A stretch of 64,000 nt of DNA from Liolophura sinensis. Its lineage: Eukaryota > Mollusca > Polyplacophora > Chitonida > Chitonidae. The position numbers and the translations under genes are program-made. Positions 24,830 to 37,319 of the stretch are shown here, in pieces. Positions within the stretch are counted from its first letter, which is position 1. Every line of letters begins with the position of its first letter. The DNA lies in the NCBI RefSeq assembly GCF_032854445.1, contig NC_088300.1, forward strand, positions 52,738,984 to 52,802,983. The letters run 5' to 3'. The notes beneath the pieces are model-generated. The model saw only the letters and a program-made list of their open reading frames with translations. It made no database searches and was not told the origin of the DNA.

Positions 24830-26335
24830 GATCTGACATCTTGGTATACATGTGTATTAAGGCTTAAGTGTTCATCTTACTACATGTACACTAGAAAATT
24901 ATTTATCAACAAGGCTTGGACCTTTCAATATATTAAAACAACATATGGATATAAATAATGTTGAGAAACAAGAGATAAAGCACTGTCCTTGGGCAAGTTG
25001 CGAGCTTATTTTCAGACTTCTGACTTTCAGAGAGGTGGTCCTTAAATATGAAATGGAGGAATAACCCTTGGAGTACCACTTACTGTTACAAGGAGAGCAA
25101 GGGAATCTGAAATTCCCTACAGCCTACACTGAGTTCAGCACCCTAGGAGTTCAGCACCTGAACTTAGAGCCATGTCCTGTACCCCACTATTAAAAATACG
25201 AAACATTTAGAAGCCGATGGTAATAGGGTAGGGTAGGGGTGTGTTTGTCTTTCCACAGTGAAATAGGGTTCACTGCAGAGTGGGTTTCACTCAGCCATCA
25301 TTTATTTCCAATCATAGTTGTACTGGTTACTGTTTTAAGTGTTTTGCATGAAACCTGTAGGTGAAACAAACCAGATACTCCATGAAAACATGGAAGAGAA
25401 GTGGCGATGGCCTGTTGATGTACACTGAGTGTACCAGGTTTATTTATTTATTTCACACACAGAATTTGTTTATGGGTAGAGGAAACCCGGGAGTTGCTGA
25501 TGTAAACCACCGACCTTTGGCAAGTTGCTGATGAACTTTCCCACATTTTACACTGTGACATTTGCACTGTATAGACTATATATTGAGACAAAGTGGTCTT
25601 TCATTTACTGTGCAATCCATCATATGAGCACTGTTGACCCCTATAAACTGTGACCAAGGCCCCACCTACGGCCAGAGAAGGGGAATGTACACCACGTTTT
25701 ATGTCCACCCTTATGTGAAGGAAGTAAGGGCTCTGATGAAAGCTGCAGACAAAAATCTCTCTATAATGACTTTCCATAAGGTAATGTGAGGAGATATATA
25801 TGTCCACACATGACCTTAAATCAAATATCTGATTTAACAAGATGGGAATGTTAGATAAACAATAAACACATACATTTGATCTTGAGATGAAATGGTTTTA
25901 CTTAGCCTGGTAGCGTTTGGATTACCACATAAGAAAGTAAATCACATCTGTACATACATGTAAATGTATCAATGCACTGCTTTCACATTAAGGAACCCTT
26001 CTGTTGTGTTTTGTTTAGAACAAATGTGTTTATATTTAACATGACATATTCCAGGACCTAATTATATAAGATACATACATGGCATATTAAACTTTTCGGA
26101 TGCCATTCTTGCTGTGGGTAGTATTTGTAATTACGTCATCAAACAAACATGTGGGGAGATGGACTGCCAGTCGACGGCCATTCAAGTCACTCTGTGCTTG
26201 CTTGTTTCTCGTTGCTCTTTATATGCAGGTTTCCTCTTTCCACACAGCCTTTCCCAATTTATTCAATCGCACAGAACATAGCCTGCAGATATACCTTCTC
26301 CTTTTGCAACAACAGAGTAAACTGTCGTATTGGAG
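24830..26335. other. Non-coding stretch, nothing assigned
   Basis: No gene recognised. The open frames overlapping the left end of the 55-bp array (26100-26403) read into the repeat and are not convincing. Confidence 0.4.
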
Positions 26336-28415
26336 ATGCAGGTTGTAGGGTCAGAATGGTGGTTTTGGTGAGACCTGAGGGTGAGCTGTCTTGTAGGAGA
26401 TAGAGGCTGTAGGGTCAGAGTGGTGAGATCTGAGGGTAAGCTGTCTTGTAGGAGATAGACTGTAAGGTCAGAGTGGTGAGATCTGAGGGTAAGCTGTCTT
26501 GTAGGGGATAGAGGCTGTAGAGTCAGAGTGGTGAGATCTGAGGGTAAGCTGTCTTGTGGGAGATAGAGGCTGTAGGGTCAGAATGGTGAGATCTGAGGGT
26601 AAGCTGTCTTGTAGGAGATAGAGGCTGTAGGATCAGAATGGTGAGATGTGAGGGTTAGCTGTCTTGTAGGAGATAGAGGCTGTGAGGTCAGAGTGGTGAG
26701 ATCTGAGGGTAAGCTGTCTTGTGGGAGATAGAGGCTGTAGGACCAGAATGGCGAGATGTGAGGGTTAGCTGTCTTGTAGGGGATAGAGGCTGTAGGATCA
26801 GAATGGTGAGATCTGAGGGTAAGCTGTCTTGTAGGAGATAGAGGCTGTAGGATCAGAATGGTGAGATGTGAGGGTTAGCTGTCCTGTAGGAGATAGAGGT
26901 TGTAGGATCAGAATGGTGAGATCTGAGGGTAAGCTGTCTTGTAGGAGATAGAGGCTGTAGGACCAGAATGGCGAGATGTGAGGGTTAGCTGTCTTGTAGG
27001 GGATAGAGGCTGTAGGATCAGAATGGTGAGATCTGAGGGTAAGCTGTCTTGTATGGGATAGAGGTTGTAGGATCAGAATGGTGAGATGTGAGGGTTAGCT
27101 GTCCTGTAGGAGATAGAGGTTGTAGGATCAGAATGGTGAGATCTGAGGGTAAGCTGTCTTGTAGGAGATAGAGGCTGTAGGATCAGAATGGTGAGATCTG
27201 AGGGTAAGCTGTCTTGTAGGAGATAGAGGTTGTAGGGTCAGAATGGTGAGATCTGAGGGTAAGCTGTCTTGTATGGGATAGAGGTTGTAGGGTCAGAGTG
27301 GTGAGATCTGAGGGTAAGCTGTCTTGTAGGAGATAGAGGCTGTGGGACCAGAATGGTGAGATCTGAGGGTAAGCTGTCTTGTGGGAGATAGAGGTTGTGG
27401 GATCAGAATGGTGAGATCTGAGGGTTAGCTGTCTTGTAGGAGATAGAGGCTGTAGGATCAGAATGGTGAGATGTGAGGGTTAGCTGTCCTGTAGGAGGTA
27501 GAGGCTGTAGGGTCAGAATGGTGAGATCTGAGGGTAAGCTGTCCTGTAGGAGATAGAGGCTGTAGGATCAGAATGGTGAGATCTGAGGGTAAGCTGTCTT
27601 GTGGGAGATAGAGGCTGTAGGACCAGAATGGTGAGATGTGAGGGTTAGCTGTCTTGTAGGAGATAGAGGCTGTAGGATCAGAATGGTGAGATGTGAGGGT
27701 AAGCTGTCTTGTTGGAGATAGAGGCTGTAGGATCAGAATGGTGTGATGTGAGGGTTAGCTGTCTTGTAGGAGATAGAGGCTGTAGGGTCAGAATGCTGGT
27801 ATTGGTGAGGTCTGAAGATAAATTGTCTTGTAGGAGATAAAAACTTTAGGGTCAGAATGGTGAGATCAGAGGGTAAGCTGTCTTGTAGGAGATAGAAGTT
27901 GTAGGGTCAGAATGGTGAGATCTGAGGGTTATCTGTCCTGTAAGAGACAGAGGCTGTAAGGTCAAAATGGTGAGATCTGAGGGTAAGCTGTCCTGTAGGA
28001 GATAGAGGTTGTAGGGTCAGAATGGTGAGATCTGAGGGTTATCTGTCCTGTAAGAGATAGAGGCTGTAAGGTCAAAATGGTGAGATCTGAGGGTAAGCTC
28101 TCCTGTAAGAGATAGATGTTGTAGGGTCAGAATGGTGAGATCTGAGGGTTAGCTGTCCTGTAAGAGATAGAGGCTGTAGGGTCAGAATGGTGAGATCTGA
28201 GAGATAACTGTCCTGTAAGAAATAGAGGCTGTAGGGTCAGAATAGTGAGATCTGAGGGTAAGCTGTCCTGTAGGAGATAGAGGTTGTAGGGTCAGAATGG
28301 TGAGATCTGAGGGTTAGCTGTCCTGTAAGAGATAGTTGTAGGGTCAGAATGCTGGTTTTGGTGAGATCACAATGCTGGTACCATAACGGTGAGATCTGAG
28401 GGTAAACTGTCTTTC
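26336..28415. repeat. 55-bp minisatellite with higher-order structure, about 38 units
   Basis: The unit is GTGAGATCTGAGGGTAAGCT followed by GTCTTGTAGGAGATAGAGGC and TGTAGGATCAGAATG. Two main subtypes alternate in places: GATCTGAGGGTAAGCTG and GATGTGAGGGTTAGCTG. A marked variant, GACCAGAATGGCGAG, occurs at 26741 and 26961, exactly four units (220 bp) apart, which shows a higher-order repeat. From about 27785 the units carry more substitutions and small gaps, as expected at an older array edge. Since 55 is not a multiple of three, no long frame stays open. Confidence 0.95.
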
Positions 28416-28748
28416 AAGGTCAACGTGCTGCTGACCTGACATGGACAGAGCCATTTTAACAAGACCAAGGCTGTGTACCTAAACCAACTACACCCTGGAA
28501 AGTAGCTCTCCTCCTCATCACCAAGCCTTCCGCAGACAATAATTAAAAGGAAATCAATCAAACGGAAGTGTGTCAGTTATTGAAGGGCAAACATGAGCTA
28601 CCCCCAACCAATTTCAGCTTTCCATCTCACTTAGCCCATTGACAAGCTGGTGGTAACTGAGAAATGGGCACTCCTAGCAGAGAAAATTGATGATGCAGTA
28701 GGAGCAGGTTTCAGCCTGTGCTCACAGAATTTAAAATAAATCTTCAAA
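28416..28748. other. Non-coding stretch, nothing assigned
   Basis: No gene recognised. Confidence 0.4.
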
Positions 28749-28801
28749 AATAGATTGTGCCAATCCCCAGTCATAAAATAGATTGTGCCAATCTCCAGTC
28801 A
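28749..28801. repeat. Short tandem duplication
   Basis: AAATAGATTGTGCCAATC(C/T)CCAGTCA occurs twice, back to back with a few bases between. Confidence 0.85.
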
Positions 28802-30222
28802 AAGTCAATATGTTTTAAAATGTAGGAGCCTGCACATTACTTTAAACATATGAAAATGTAGATGTCTTCAGGAAAGACATGTCTTTGATAAATGTCAGAT
28901 GTGACTGAATATTCAATTTGTCTCTGCACGTTGAATTTCAAATCTGAATTTATTAAGAACAAAAACCATTTTATGTTTGAACACGGACTGCATGCTTGAT
29001 GTTCATATTGAAAAGGATTCAGCCAACCTGTGATTCATTTGCCAGAGGTGTATGTGTGTTCTTAGATGGTTTTACGTGCATGTCGTTATGGACCTGGACC
29101 AACCCCACTGGGAATCCTCTGCAAAGGTTGCTGGTACTAACAAGGTGAAGACATTGTAATGTGCTAGAGTGAATTAACCACTAATGCAGACCACTTGTCA
29201 ATCTGAGGAGACCTGCCTCCCCCCCTCCCTCCCCTGAGGTGTTGTGGGCATGAACATGTTGTTTGTGACACTCAGAGTGTATTAGACGGACTCCCTAGGG
29301 TCCTCAGGAACTGTGGTGTTATCAACTGTGATGTGAGAGAAAATGAAGAACGGATGTCCTGACAGGCTTGTCTGTAACGGCCGAGACACATGGCAGTTGT
29401 CCCTTTTCTCAGTGATAGTGATTGAAGAGTGATCAGAAATAGCTCCTTCATATAAATAACAAGTATAGCTTTTTTCTGCATCTCACAAGAAATGATTTCC
29501 CTAAGTGTTTCTAATGTGTGTAGTGACAAGACATTATCCTGATAAATTGCTCCAGTCAGAAAAAAAGCAATGCAATATTACCATTTGGTAAAGAAAGTGT
29601 AACAGTGTGAACATGTGTCATACATGTGTAAATGTCTCTATGTCCCAAGAGCTGAAAGTGAGAAGTTATGTTTCCCAGTTGCTGTACAAGGGTATTTTGT
29701 TTGTCTCTCCCAGGACACCTTCTTGTAGTTTGGGGGATTTTGTTGCCTAAAACCCATTAGGAAATCTCTTCTGTTCTATTTCTCAGCTGTAGGTGCTGAC
29801 AGTAGTGGTTATAGGTTGTGAAATAGTTTTAGAGGAGGTACATTTACTGGTGTTTCTGGTGTGTGGAATTATTTTCGTTGTCAAGAAATCCTGCCAAGAT
29901 GGCTAGTTTGCATATTAGCATCACCTTGCACATGGTTCAATTTTTTGGCTTCTAATCATCAGAAGCTTTCCTGTAGAAGGATTTTGCTCCCCACAAAAAA
30001 GATTCAGTCATTGAAAATGTCAGTAATTTTAAAGAACAGTTGGCAGCTTTAAGCTACATGTTATAAGGCTGATGGCAGCATTGCTCTGTTCCACAATTTT
30101 GCATGTATGAACATCATTATAACTTGTAGGCGAGTATTATCCTACTGGCAAACTTGGTTATACTGTGGTCACCACAGTATTCTGGTCACTTCACTTCCGC
30201 TATGTTTACAGATCATCTTAGT
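28802..30222. other. Non-coding stretch, nothing assigned
   Basis: No gene or structured repeat recognised. Confidence 0.4.
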
Positions 30223-30322
30223 GTGACCCGGTTTCCTTCTACCATAATGCTGGCCGCTATAGTATAAGTGAAATATTCTTCAGTGCAGCAGAAAACACCA
30301 ATCAAATAAATAAATAAATAAA
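30223..30322 (+). mobile_element. SINE family A, 3' fragment
   Basis: GACCCGGTTTCCTTCTACCA, TAATGCTGGCCGCTATAGTA, TAAGTGAAATATTCTTCAGT and AACACCAATC followed by (AAAT)n match the 3' part of family A. It lies 300 bp from, and in inverted orientation to, the complete copy at 30624-30891. Confidence 0.8.
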
Positions 30323-30614
30323 TCATCATATATTTTCAATAAATCTTCAATGAATATAGAATTAGAAATGCCATTTTCAATGCTGAGAAACAAAATTCTG
30401 TTATAAGTGTAGGACGTGTATGTAAGGTGATGTACTAGCATAAGAAATCAGGTGGAAATTTAAGTTTTAAAGACGTTTTTAATTTTTACAGTTTTGGAAA
30501 TTCTTGAAAGTAAAGATGGGCATTGTGTCTTTGGGAATGGGACAGATTTCACTCCTAAAATGGACCTAGAATATTCCCTGGTTTAAGGACATTGAAGACA
30601 CTTCCGTAAAAGTG
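30323..30614. other. Spacer between two inverted SINE copies
   Basis: About 290 bp of AT-rich sequence with no recognised feature. Confidence 0.5.
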
Positions 30615-30623
30615 CGCATATTA

Positions 30624-30891
30624 ATTAATTTATTTATTTATTTATTTGATTGGTGTTTTACGCCGTACTCAAGAATATTTCACTTATACAATGGCGACCA
30701 GCATTATGGTGGGTGGAAACCAGGCAGAGCCCGGGGGAAACCCACGACCATCCTCAGGTTGCTGTCAGACCTTCCCACTTACGACCGGAGAGGAAGCCAG
30801 CATGAGCTGGACTTGAACTCACAGCGACGGCATTGGTGAGAGGCTCCTGGGTCATTACGCTGCGCTAGTGCGCTAACCGACTGAGCCACGC
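30624..30891 (-). mobile_element. Complete tRNA-derived SINE, family A, with target-site duplication
   Basis: On the minus strand the element starts GCGTGGCTCAGTCGGTTAGC (A-box TGGCTCAGTCGG), continues to GTGAGTTCAAGTCCAGC (B-box) and ends TACGGCGTAAAACACCAATC with an (AAATA)n tail. The direct repeat GCATATTAATT flanks it at 30616-30626 and 30890-30900, a target-site duplication of about 11 bp. This is the best-preserved copy in the window and serves as reference for the other family A copies. A recent insertion is inferred from the intact boxes and duplication. Confidence 0.9.
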
Positions 30892-30900
30892 ATATTAATT

Positions 30901-31388
30901 TATGCATACATGTATATGTATATCATGTCCACATACATTGTGTATTCTGACTCCCTAGGTTTGGGAGCCAAACATGTCCAAGTGCTATAAGTACTCTGTA
31001 CCAGGCCACAAGTTTTTCAACATTATGGTGGTGAAGAGGACATGTTTTCCATACAAACCCACCCAGATAATGTGGTTTTACGCATGATCTAGCTGAGATT
31101 GGTTTGAACAGCCCAATTCTCCAGATAACATTTCCATGTCTAGTCTGGTCATTCTGATTACATGATATGTTATCTGTGTTACATGGAGATGGTAATGTGA
31201 CAACAATTGCTTCTTGTTTAATACATGTATGAATGTGATATGTATCCGTCGCGATTTGATTCCAGCAGACAATGTTAATTATACTTCGAGTCCACCTTGG
31301 GTCAGATGATTGGCCACATTCATATTCAAGTAGGTAAATTTGATGGCCATTTGTGTTATTAAACTGGAAAGCTGCATGTGACTCCAAA
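30901..31388. other. Non-coding stretch, nothing assigned
   Basis: No gene recognised. The 154-codon minus-strand frame (30923-31387) has no recognisable domain and overlaps another frame. Confidence 0.4.
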
Positions 31389-31470
31389 GTGGTTAGGTTG
31401 CTTGCTTTTCAGTCACAATACAGCAAACACAAAGAAGGCACAAGGTGTGGGTTCACTCCCGGCCTTGGAC
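31389..31470 (+). repeat. tRNA-like head of a possible SINE
   Basis: AGTGGTTAGGTTGCTTGCTT resembles an A-box region, and GTGTGGGTTCACTCCCGGCC 60 bp later resembles a tRNA B-box arm. The spacing fits a tRNA-derived SINE head. It does not fold into a convincing tRNA by eye and matches neither family A nor B downstream. Confidence 0.4.
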
Positions 31471-33085
31471 TGAGAATTGGTAGATTCACCATGTTCTCAA
31501 ATTTCCATGTGTAAAATTTCACTAAGAAAACTGGCTTTTGTTCAAACTTCCAGATAGTGATAAACGTAACACATGATCAAACAAAGAACCATAACCCATA
31601 CAATCTAATCTAAATTAGTACAACATAAATACAGTATGCAAAATAATGTGAACATCAGGAAAATTAAGTTTCTTAAGGAGAATACAGCAGAAACAATTCC
31701 AATCTTAACACAAGGAGGCTTAATGGCAAGTCTCAGCCCACAGATCTGAAATACATGTAGGTAAATCCACACTTCCCCGTGAATCGCTGGAGTGAATGAT
31801 ATAATACTGGCATCTGTGTGGCGGGTCCTACTCAAGGCAAAGCAAGGACAGGTTTCGAACCTCTCGGTGAGTCACACTCCTCCCTCGATACATGATTGAT
31901 CCAATCCTTGAGTCGTGACACAAAGTGAACTCAGGCAACACCACCTCCAGTGGTATTTGGGTAATACTGTCACAGGACAAAGAGACGATGGATAATATAA
32001 GCAATCAGTCAAGCATGAGAATAACGGATGATGAAACGCTCACTCAATCTGAAAATGTACAGTAAAAACGGAGCTTTTAAAATGACTGTAATGAATGGCA
32101 TATAATGAACAAAATCCCTAATCTATCTAATTTGACTACCCCCATCAGGTGAAACCGACAATTATAGATAACCAGCTAAAACTTTCCAGCTGCAATGTAT
32201 ACACACACACACAAGGCACTAGAATCCTCTAAGTTTGATGGACTGGATTAATAAACATTCATAGTTGATTCTCAGAAGGAACTACCTGTTAGGACAGGAC
32301 AGGATTTCTCATGTAAACAGCCCCAGATCTAGGTCAAACCCTGACCCAGTTAGCACCAAGTCAGCCCAATTAAAACAGTGTACTACAGACTATGTCACAA
32401 TGCTGGGGCTTTGCATACTAATAGTAAATAGTCAGTAACCTTTGTTGATCCATGTGCAAAATCTAAAATGTACTGGTGACCATTTGTCTTTCACTGATAT
32501 ATGGGATGGATGTCTGTGGGTCACTGGAAGTGAATCAGTGGCTTGCCAAAGGTTAATGGTTTACCCTATTCTGCTTTATTGCTAGATTTGTTAAAAATGT
32601 CTGGTCTGCCTTCAGTTACTGAGAAATCAAACCTACAGTAAGCTCTTCATAGAAAAACAAAACCTTGCAACATGTAAAATAAAAAAAAATCATTTAATTT
32701 ATTTTCAAGCCATTTTGCCAAAATGTGTGTAATTAAGACTGCTGTATATAATATGTGTACTTTTTTAACATGTTAAACTGATGTTTTCTTTACATGTAGC
32801 CCACATGTATCTATATTTTATTTGCCATCCATATGTTATAATAATGTCCATGCACTATCAGTATGTCAGGTACGGTGTAGACAAAAAATTCTTACAGATT
32901 GTTATTATGGATAAGAGTACCAGACATCAATTTATTACATGCGATTTCAGCGTGTTAATTTATTGATCCTGTCTGTGCAGAAAGTAATGCAATTGTTCAT
33001 CGCTTACCTGTTAACTCGGTGCAGGACAATGAGATACATATAAGAGTTTCTCAGCAATATGGCTGAATCAGTATCGATGTACATT
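31471..33085. other. Non-coding stretch, nothing assigned
   Basis: No gene recognised. There is a short (AC)n run near 32202-32212. Confidence 0.4.
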
Positions 33086-33421
33086 TAGTAATAATAATTC
33101 ATCAGTAATCAGGGTCATAATTCGTATGCGGTGATTTCGTGTAGTAATAATAATTCATCAGTAATCAGGGTCATAATTTGTATGCAGTGATTTTGCGTAG
33201 TAATAATAATTCATCAATAATCAGGGCCATAATTTGTATGCAGTGATTTTATGTAGTAATAATAATTCATCAATAATCAGGGTTGTAATTTGTATGCAGT
33301 GATTTTGCGTAGTAATAATAATTCATCAATAATCAGGGTCATAATTTGTATGCAGTGATTTTGCATAGTAATAATAATTCATCAGTAATCAGGGTTGTAA
33401 TTTGTATGCAGTGATTATATG
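33086..33421. repeat. 56-bp minisatellite, six units
   Basis: Units starting TAGTAATAATAATTCATCA lie at 33086, 33142, 33198, 33254, 33310 and 33366, an exact 56-bp period. Differences among units are single substitutions and two-base swaps (GGGTCATAA versus GGGTTGTAA). Confidence 0.95.
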
Positions 33422-33680
33422 AGACAGAGTTGCACTGTCTGAGAACTGAGAACAGAGCCAATGGTTCAGCAATAATTGAACTACATGTATGTGTGCATCA
33501 AAAGTCTTTAAGTGTACTTTCTTTTCATGTAGGTATCTGTTTTAACTTTACAATGTTTTTTCACTTCCCTAAGTGCTTCTCATTAATAGTGTCTTTTATG
33601 CTGTATAGTGATCAAGACAGAGTGTCTGCCAGTATTGAAAGCAGTGTTAAACTTCAAGAAAACAGACAGATACTGTAAGT
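33422..33680. other. Spacer between two minisatellites
   Basis: An 82-codon plus-strand frame (33430-33678) ends at the array. No recognisable family. Confidence 0.4.
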
Positions 33681-34450
33681 GACAGAACTAATAATTTACA
33701 CCTGTAAGAGGACTGATGATTGGCCCATGTAACAACAGGCATGATAGCTGACACATGTAACAGCACTGATAATTGGTCCGTGTAACAACAGGCATGGCAG
33801 GACTGATAACTGACACATGTAACAGGACTGATTATTGACCCATGTAATAACAGGCATGGCAGGACTGATAACAGACACATGTAACAGGATTGATAATTGG
33901 CCAATGTAACAAAAGGCACGGCAGGACTAATAACTGACATACAGTATGTAACAGGATTGATAATTGGCCTGTGTAACAACAGGCAGGGCAAGACTAATAA
34001 CTGACATACAGTATCTAACAGGATTGATGATTGGCCCGTATAACAACAGGCAGGGCCAGACTAATAACTGACATACAGTATCTAACAGGATTGATGATTG
34101 GCCCGTATAACAACAGGCAGGGCAAGACTAATAACTGACATACAGTATCTAACAGGATTGATGATTGGCCCGTATAACAACAGGCAGGGCAAGACTAATA
34201 ACTGACATACAGTATCTAACAGGATTGATGATTGGCCCGTATAACAACAGGCAGGGCAAGACTAATAATTGACATACAGTATCTAACAGGATTGATGATT
34301 GGCCCGTATAACAACAGGCAGGGCAAGACTAATAACTGACATACAGTATCTAACAGGATTGATGATTGGCCCGTATAACAACAGGCAGGGCAGGACTAAT
34401 AACTGACATACAGTATGTAACAGGACTGATAACTGATCCATGTAACTGAT
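33681..34450. repeat. 67-bp minisatellite, about 11 units
   Basis: Left-hand units (33.7-33.9 kb) are diverged and of varied length. From 34021 to about 34380 they are near-identical at a 67-bp period: GGATTGATGATTGGCCCGTA, TAACAACAGGCAGGGCAAGA, CTAATAACTGACATACAGTA. The uniform core suggests recent expansion. The minus-strand frames of up to 114 codons reading through the left part are repeat artefacts. Confidence 0.95.
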
Positions 34451-34554
34451 AGGCCCCTACATGAAATAACAAGGCTCAATGCTGATACATGTACATGTAC
34501 GGTAACACTAGGATTGATATCTGATAGGCCTGCATGTATGGAGAGTGATAGAGT

Positions 34555-35442
34555 TATTATAATGCTTTGTTTTTCAACATAATCCTAATTTAAGTCCACA
34601 CACTTTTTCCAGCATTGTTGCAACGCCGTATACGTACACTCTCATAGAAGGTCTTATCCTGACGCTGAAGGAAGTCATCAGCGGCAGATATGATATCATT
34701 ATCAGTATTATAACGAGTTCGATACAGTTGGTTTTTCATTGTTTAGAAACGAGTTGAAGTCTGAAGGAGTCAAATAAGGGGAATGTGATGGGTGCTGAAC
34801 AAGTTTGAAGCCACATTCAGGAATGGCAACCATGGCAAAGACAGATGTTTTTGCCGGAGTATTGTCTGATGACCTTGTCAGAGCTTCTGCTTTATTTTCT
34901 CCTGTAGAGGAAAGCATAATAGACCCCATTAATTAATGGCCTGTCCCATCTGGAGATTCTCATCTCTTCAGCATATCAGAAAGCCATGACCTTTCCAGCA
35001 GGGGACGCAACTTTGACCTGATGAACCTAGGTATGGTCCATGCTCAAATCGTGAATCAAGTTATCTGCATGCACCTCAAAAAGCTGAAGACTCTCCCTGA
35101 GCTGCTGGAATTTTGTGAGTTTTTGAACAGCCGTGGGAAGCCTTGGGACCCAGTGCTGAAAGTGTTGTCATTCCCACATCTTCTGTCAGAAGCAGATGAC
35201 CTCTCTTGTGGGAAAGGCCTACAGTTCGCTGGCTATGTGATGCCTAGTTACTCCTCTGTCAGCAAGGACCATACAACGTATCTTATGGACCATATCAGTC
35301 GAGGTGGCAGTTGTGGGTCTTCCTGACCGTAGTTGATCTTCAGTGCTTGTCCTACCACTCTTGAATCTGGCTGACCAGCATTTGACTCCAGCATAATTAA
35401 AACAGGGCACCCTTCCTTTATGTTTTTACTATATGTCTTCAT
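34555..35442 (-). pseudogene. Decayed mariner-family transposase
   Basis: Reading the minus strand from about 35442 down, several frames together give a mariner-type transposase. The N-terminal DNA-binding part (about 35400-35220) includes ARFKSGRTSTED and RSGRPTTAT. A middle region includes WVPRLPT and SPAGKVMAF. The C-terminal part (34929-34708) includes VAIPECGFKLVQHPSHSP and LTPSDF, which holds the third acidic residue of the DD34D catalytic triad. A run resembling the mariner C-terminal tail continues to about 34560. There are multiple stops and frame changes, so it is dead. Inverted termini were not identified. It sits directly beside the 67-bp minisatellite. Confidence 0.85.
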
Positions 35443-37319
35443 GGATGCTCACCAGCTGTCCATTTTGCCAAAGCTGAATATCACCTACTGACTTTACTCA
35501 TGTATTGTGTCATTTATAAAAACCTTGTTTTATACCACGTCAAATCCCATGTTGCACAGCATTCAAGAGATTTGAGTAGGTCCAGTGGTCATCCAAAGCA
35601 AGGTGAGCTTAAATTTCACGCCTACTGAAGACAATTGTTTGCTCTCTAAGAATATGAAAGATCAAGAACTATGCTCTACATTTTCCACCCAAGTTTTCAG
35701 TCACCCCTCGGACTTGTAATAACAAGACTGATTACTGCATACCCTGCAGTCCAAAATGTATACATATAGACTGTATACTGTATTTGTGTCAATTTTGAGG
35801 ACAACAAACTCAGGGCACTTGTATATGATCACCTGAAGGCTTGATTGTTTTCTCCATCACCGTTCCTTTGATCTCCCGGGACAGAGGCAGAAAGATACAT
35901 GTAGACATACATGTCGGAAAAGCAGCAGATGTAGCCTGAGCACTTGTTCTAGCGCTGATTAGTTCCATCATGGTGCTGGTGGGAACAGATTAAAGATTGC
36001 ATGGGGACCATTAACCTTAATCTCCATCATCAGAGCGTATCACCTTTTATTGGTGATCCCCTTGAGACAGCCCTCAGCCATGCAAGCCCCTCCAAGGCTA
36101 GTTTGTGTTGACGAGGATATTATAGGTCTTGAACTTGAAACAGGGCATTAACGGTTTTCTCATCTGCTCATTGCATTCTACAGCAGATTTGTTCCTAGAG
36201 CAGGTTCACTTGATTGGAAAAACAGCTTGTCGTGACAGCTAATCAATGCAACTCGTACATGATTGCCCATGCATGGTGCAAAAATACAGCCTCTTATTGC
36301 GAGACCACTTAATCATTGCAGTGTGAATGATACGCAGCCAGTGAGAATGGAGGCTATAAGGTGGGCGTCATGGTATGTACTCACCTGCAGCTGGTGGTAT
36401 TACAACAGCTCCATGTGTTAGGTCATGCTCATTTTAATTGTATCACTTATTGATAAATGAGGCGTGTGAGATGCTGACTCTTTTATCCTAGCACAGATGG
36501 TACAACTTAAATATAATTCCGTTTTATACAGTACAAACAGAGGACTGCATGAACGTGTACATGCTTCCGATGGTCAGACAGGTTTAAAGTTTCTAAAGCG
36601 ATGTGTCATATAAGGTCATCCTTGTTGAAAAGTTGTAAATTAGATTACGTTTTCCCTTCAGATTATTAAACTTGCGTAATAAAGTTTCAATAGTAGTCAC
36701 AGAGAATGCAAGTACTGTGCGCATCCATGTAACAATAAATGTGTTAGAATACTTGTAAGGTTAAACTAGTGAATGGCTAATAACACCAAGCATTAATTTT
36801 GCTAATGACTTAATTGTTTCCTGGAACTACAAAAAAGAATTGTGCTAACATTAATTGGGTATGTTCCTGAGTCAAAGGCTATTAAGTACATGTATATGTT
36901 CTTATTTATCCGTATGATGTGAAAGATAAAGTCACTGAAGAATTATTTTTAACATTCATCTCTAGCGCATTCTGTGAACCTTGATTAAATATAGACATGT
37001 GTTTATAGTCAACACAACTGTAAACTGCATTATACAAGTATGTGTAGTGGTAGAGACTTACAATAAGGTACTTAATACCGTATTGACATGATAAGACCTA
37101 AATCCTCTTACCACTATAAAGCTCCTGATTCCTTTCAAGGATGACACCAAACATTCCTGCTGGTATAATAATACCTTTTGATCACAGGAGAGTACCAGTA
37201 TCTTGTGATCAGATTGTAAAGTGGGTTGAAGCTTCACTGAGTGGTTCTTGTAGTTTGGAGACTTGGTGTCCCATAATATATTTAGAAAAAAGTGACCCTT
37301 TGCTAACTGCTAGGGTATG
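35443..37319. other. Non-coding stretch, nothing assigned
   Basis: No gene recognised. The right inverted terminus of the mariner element may lie in the first 100 bp but could not be fixed. Confidence 0.4.

Noticed and set aside
30923-31387. 154-codon minus frame
   Set aside because: No domain recognised, and it overlaps another frame on the same strand.
35021-35326. 101-codon plus-strand frame
   Set aside because: It is the antisense shadow of the mariner transposase relic.
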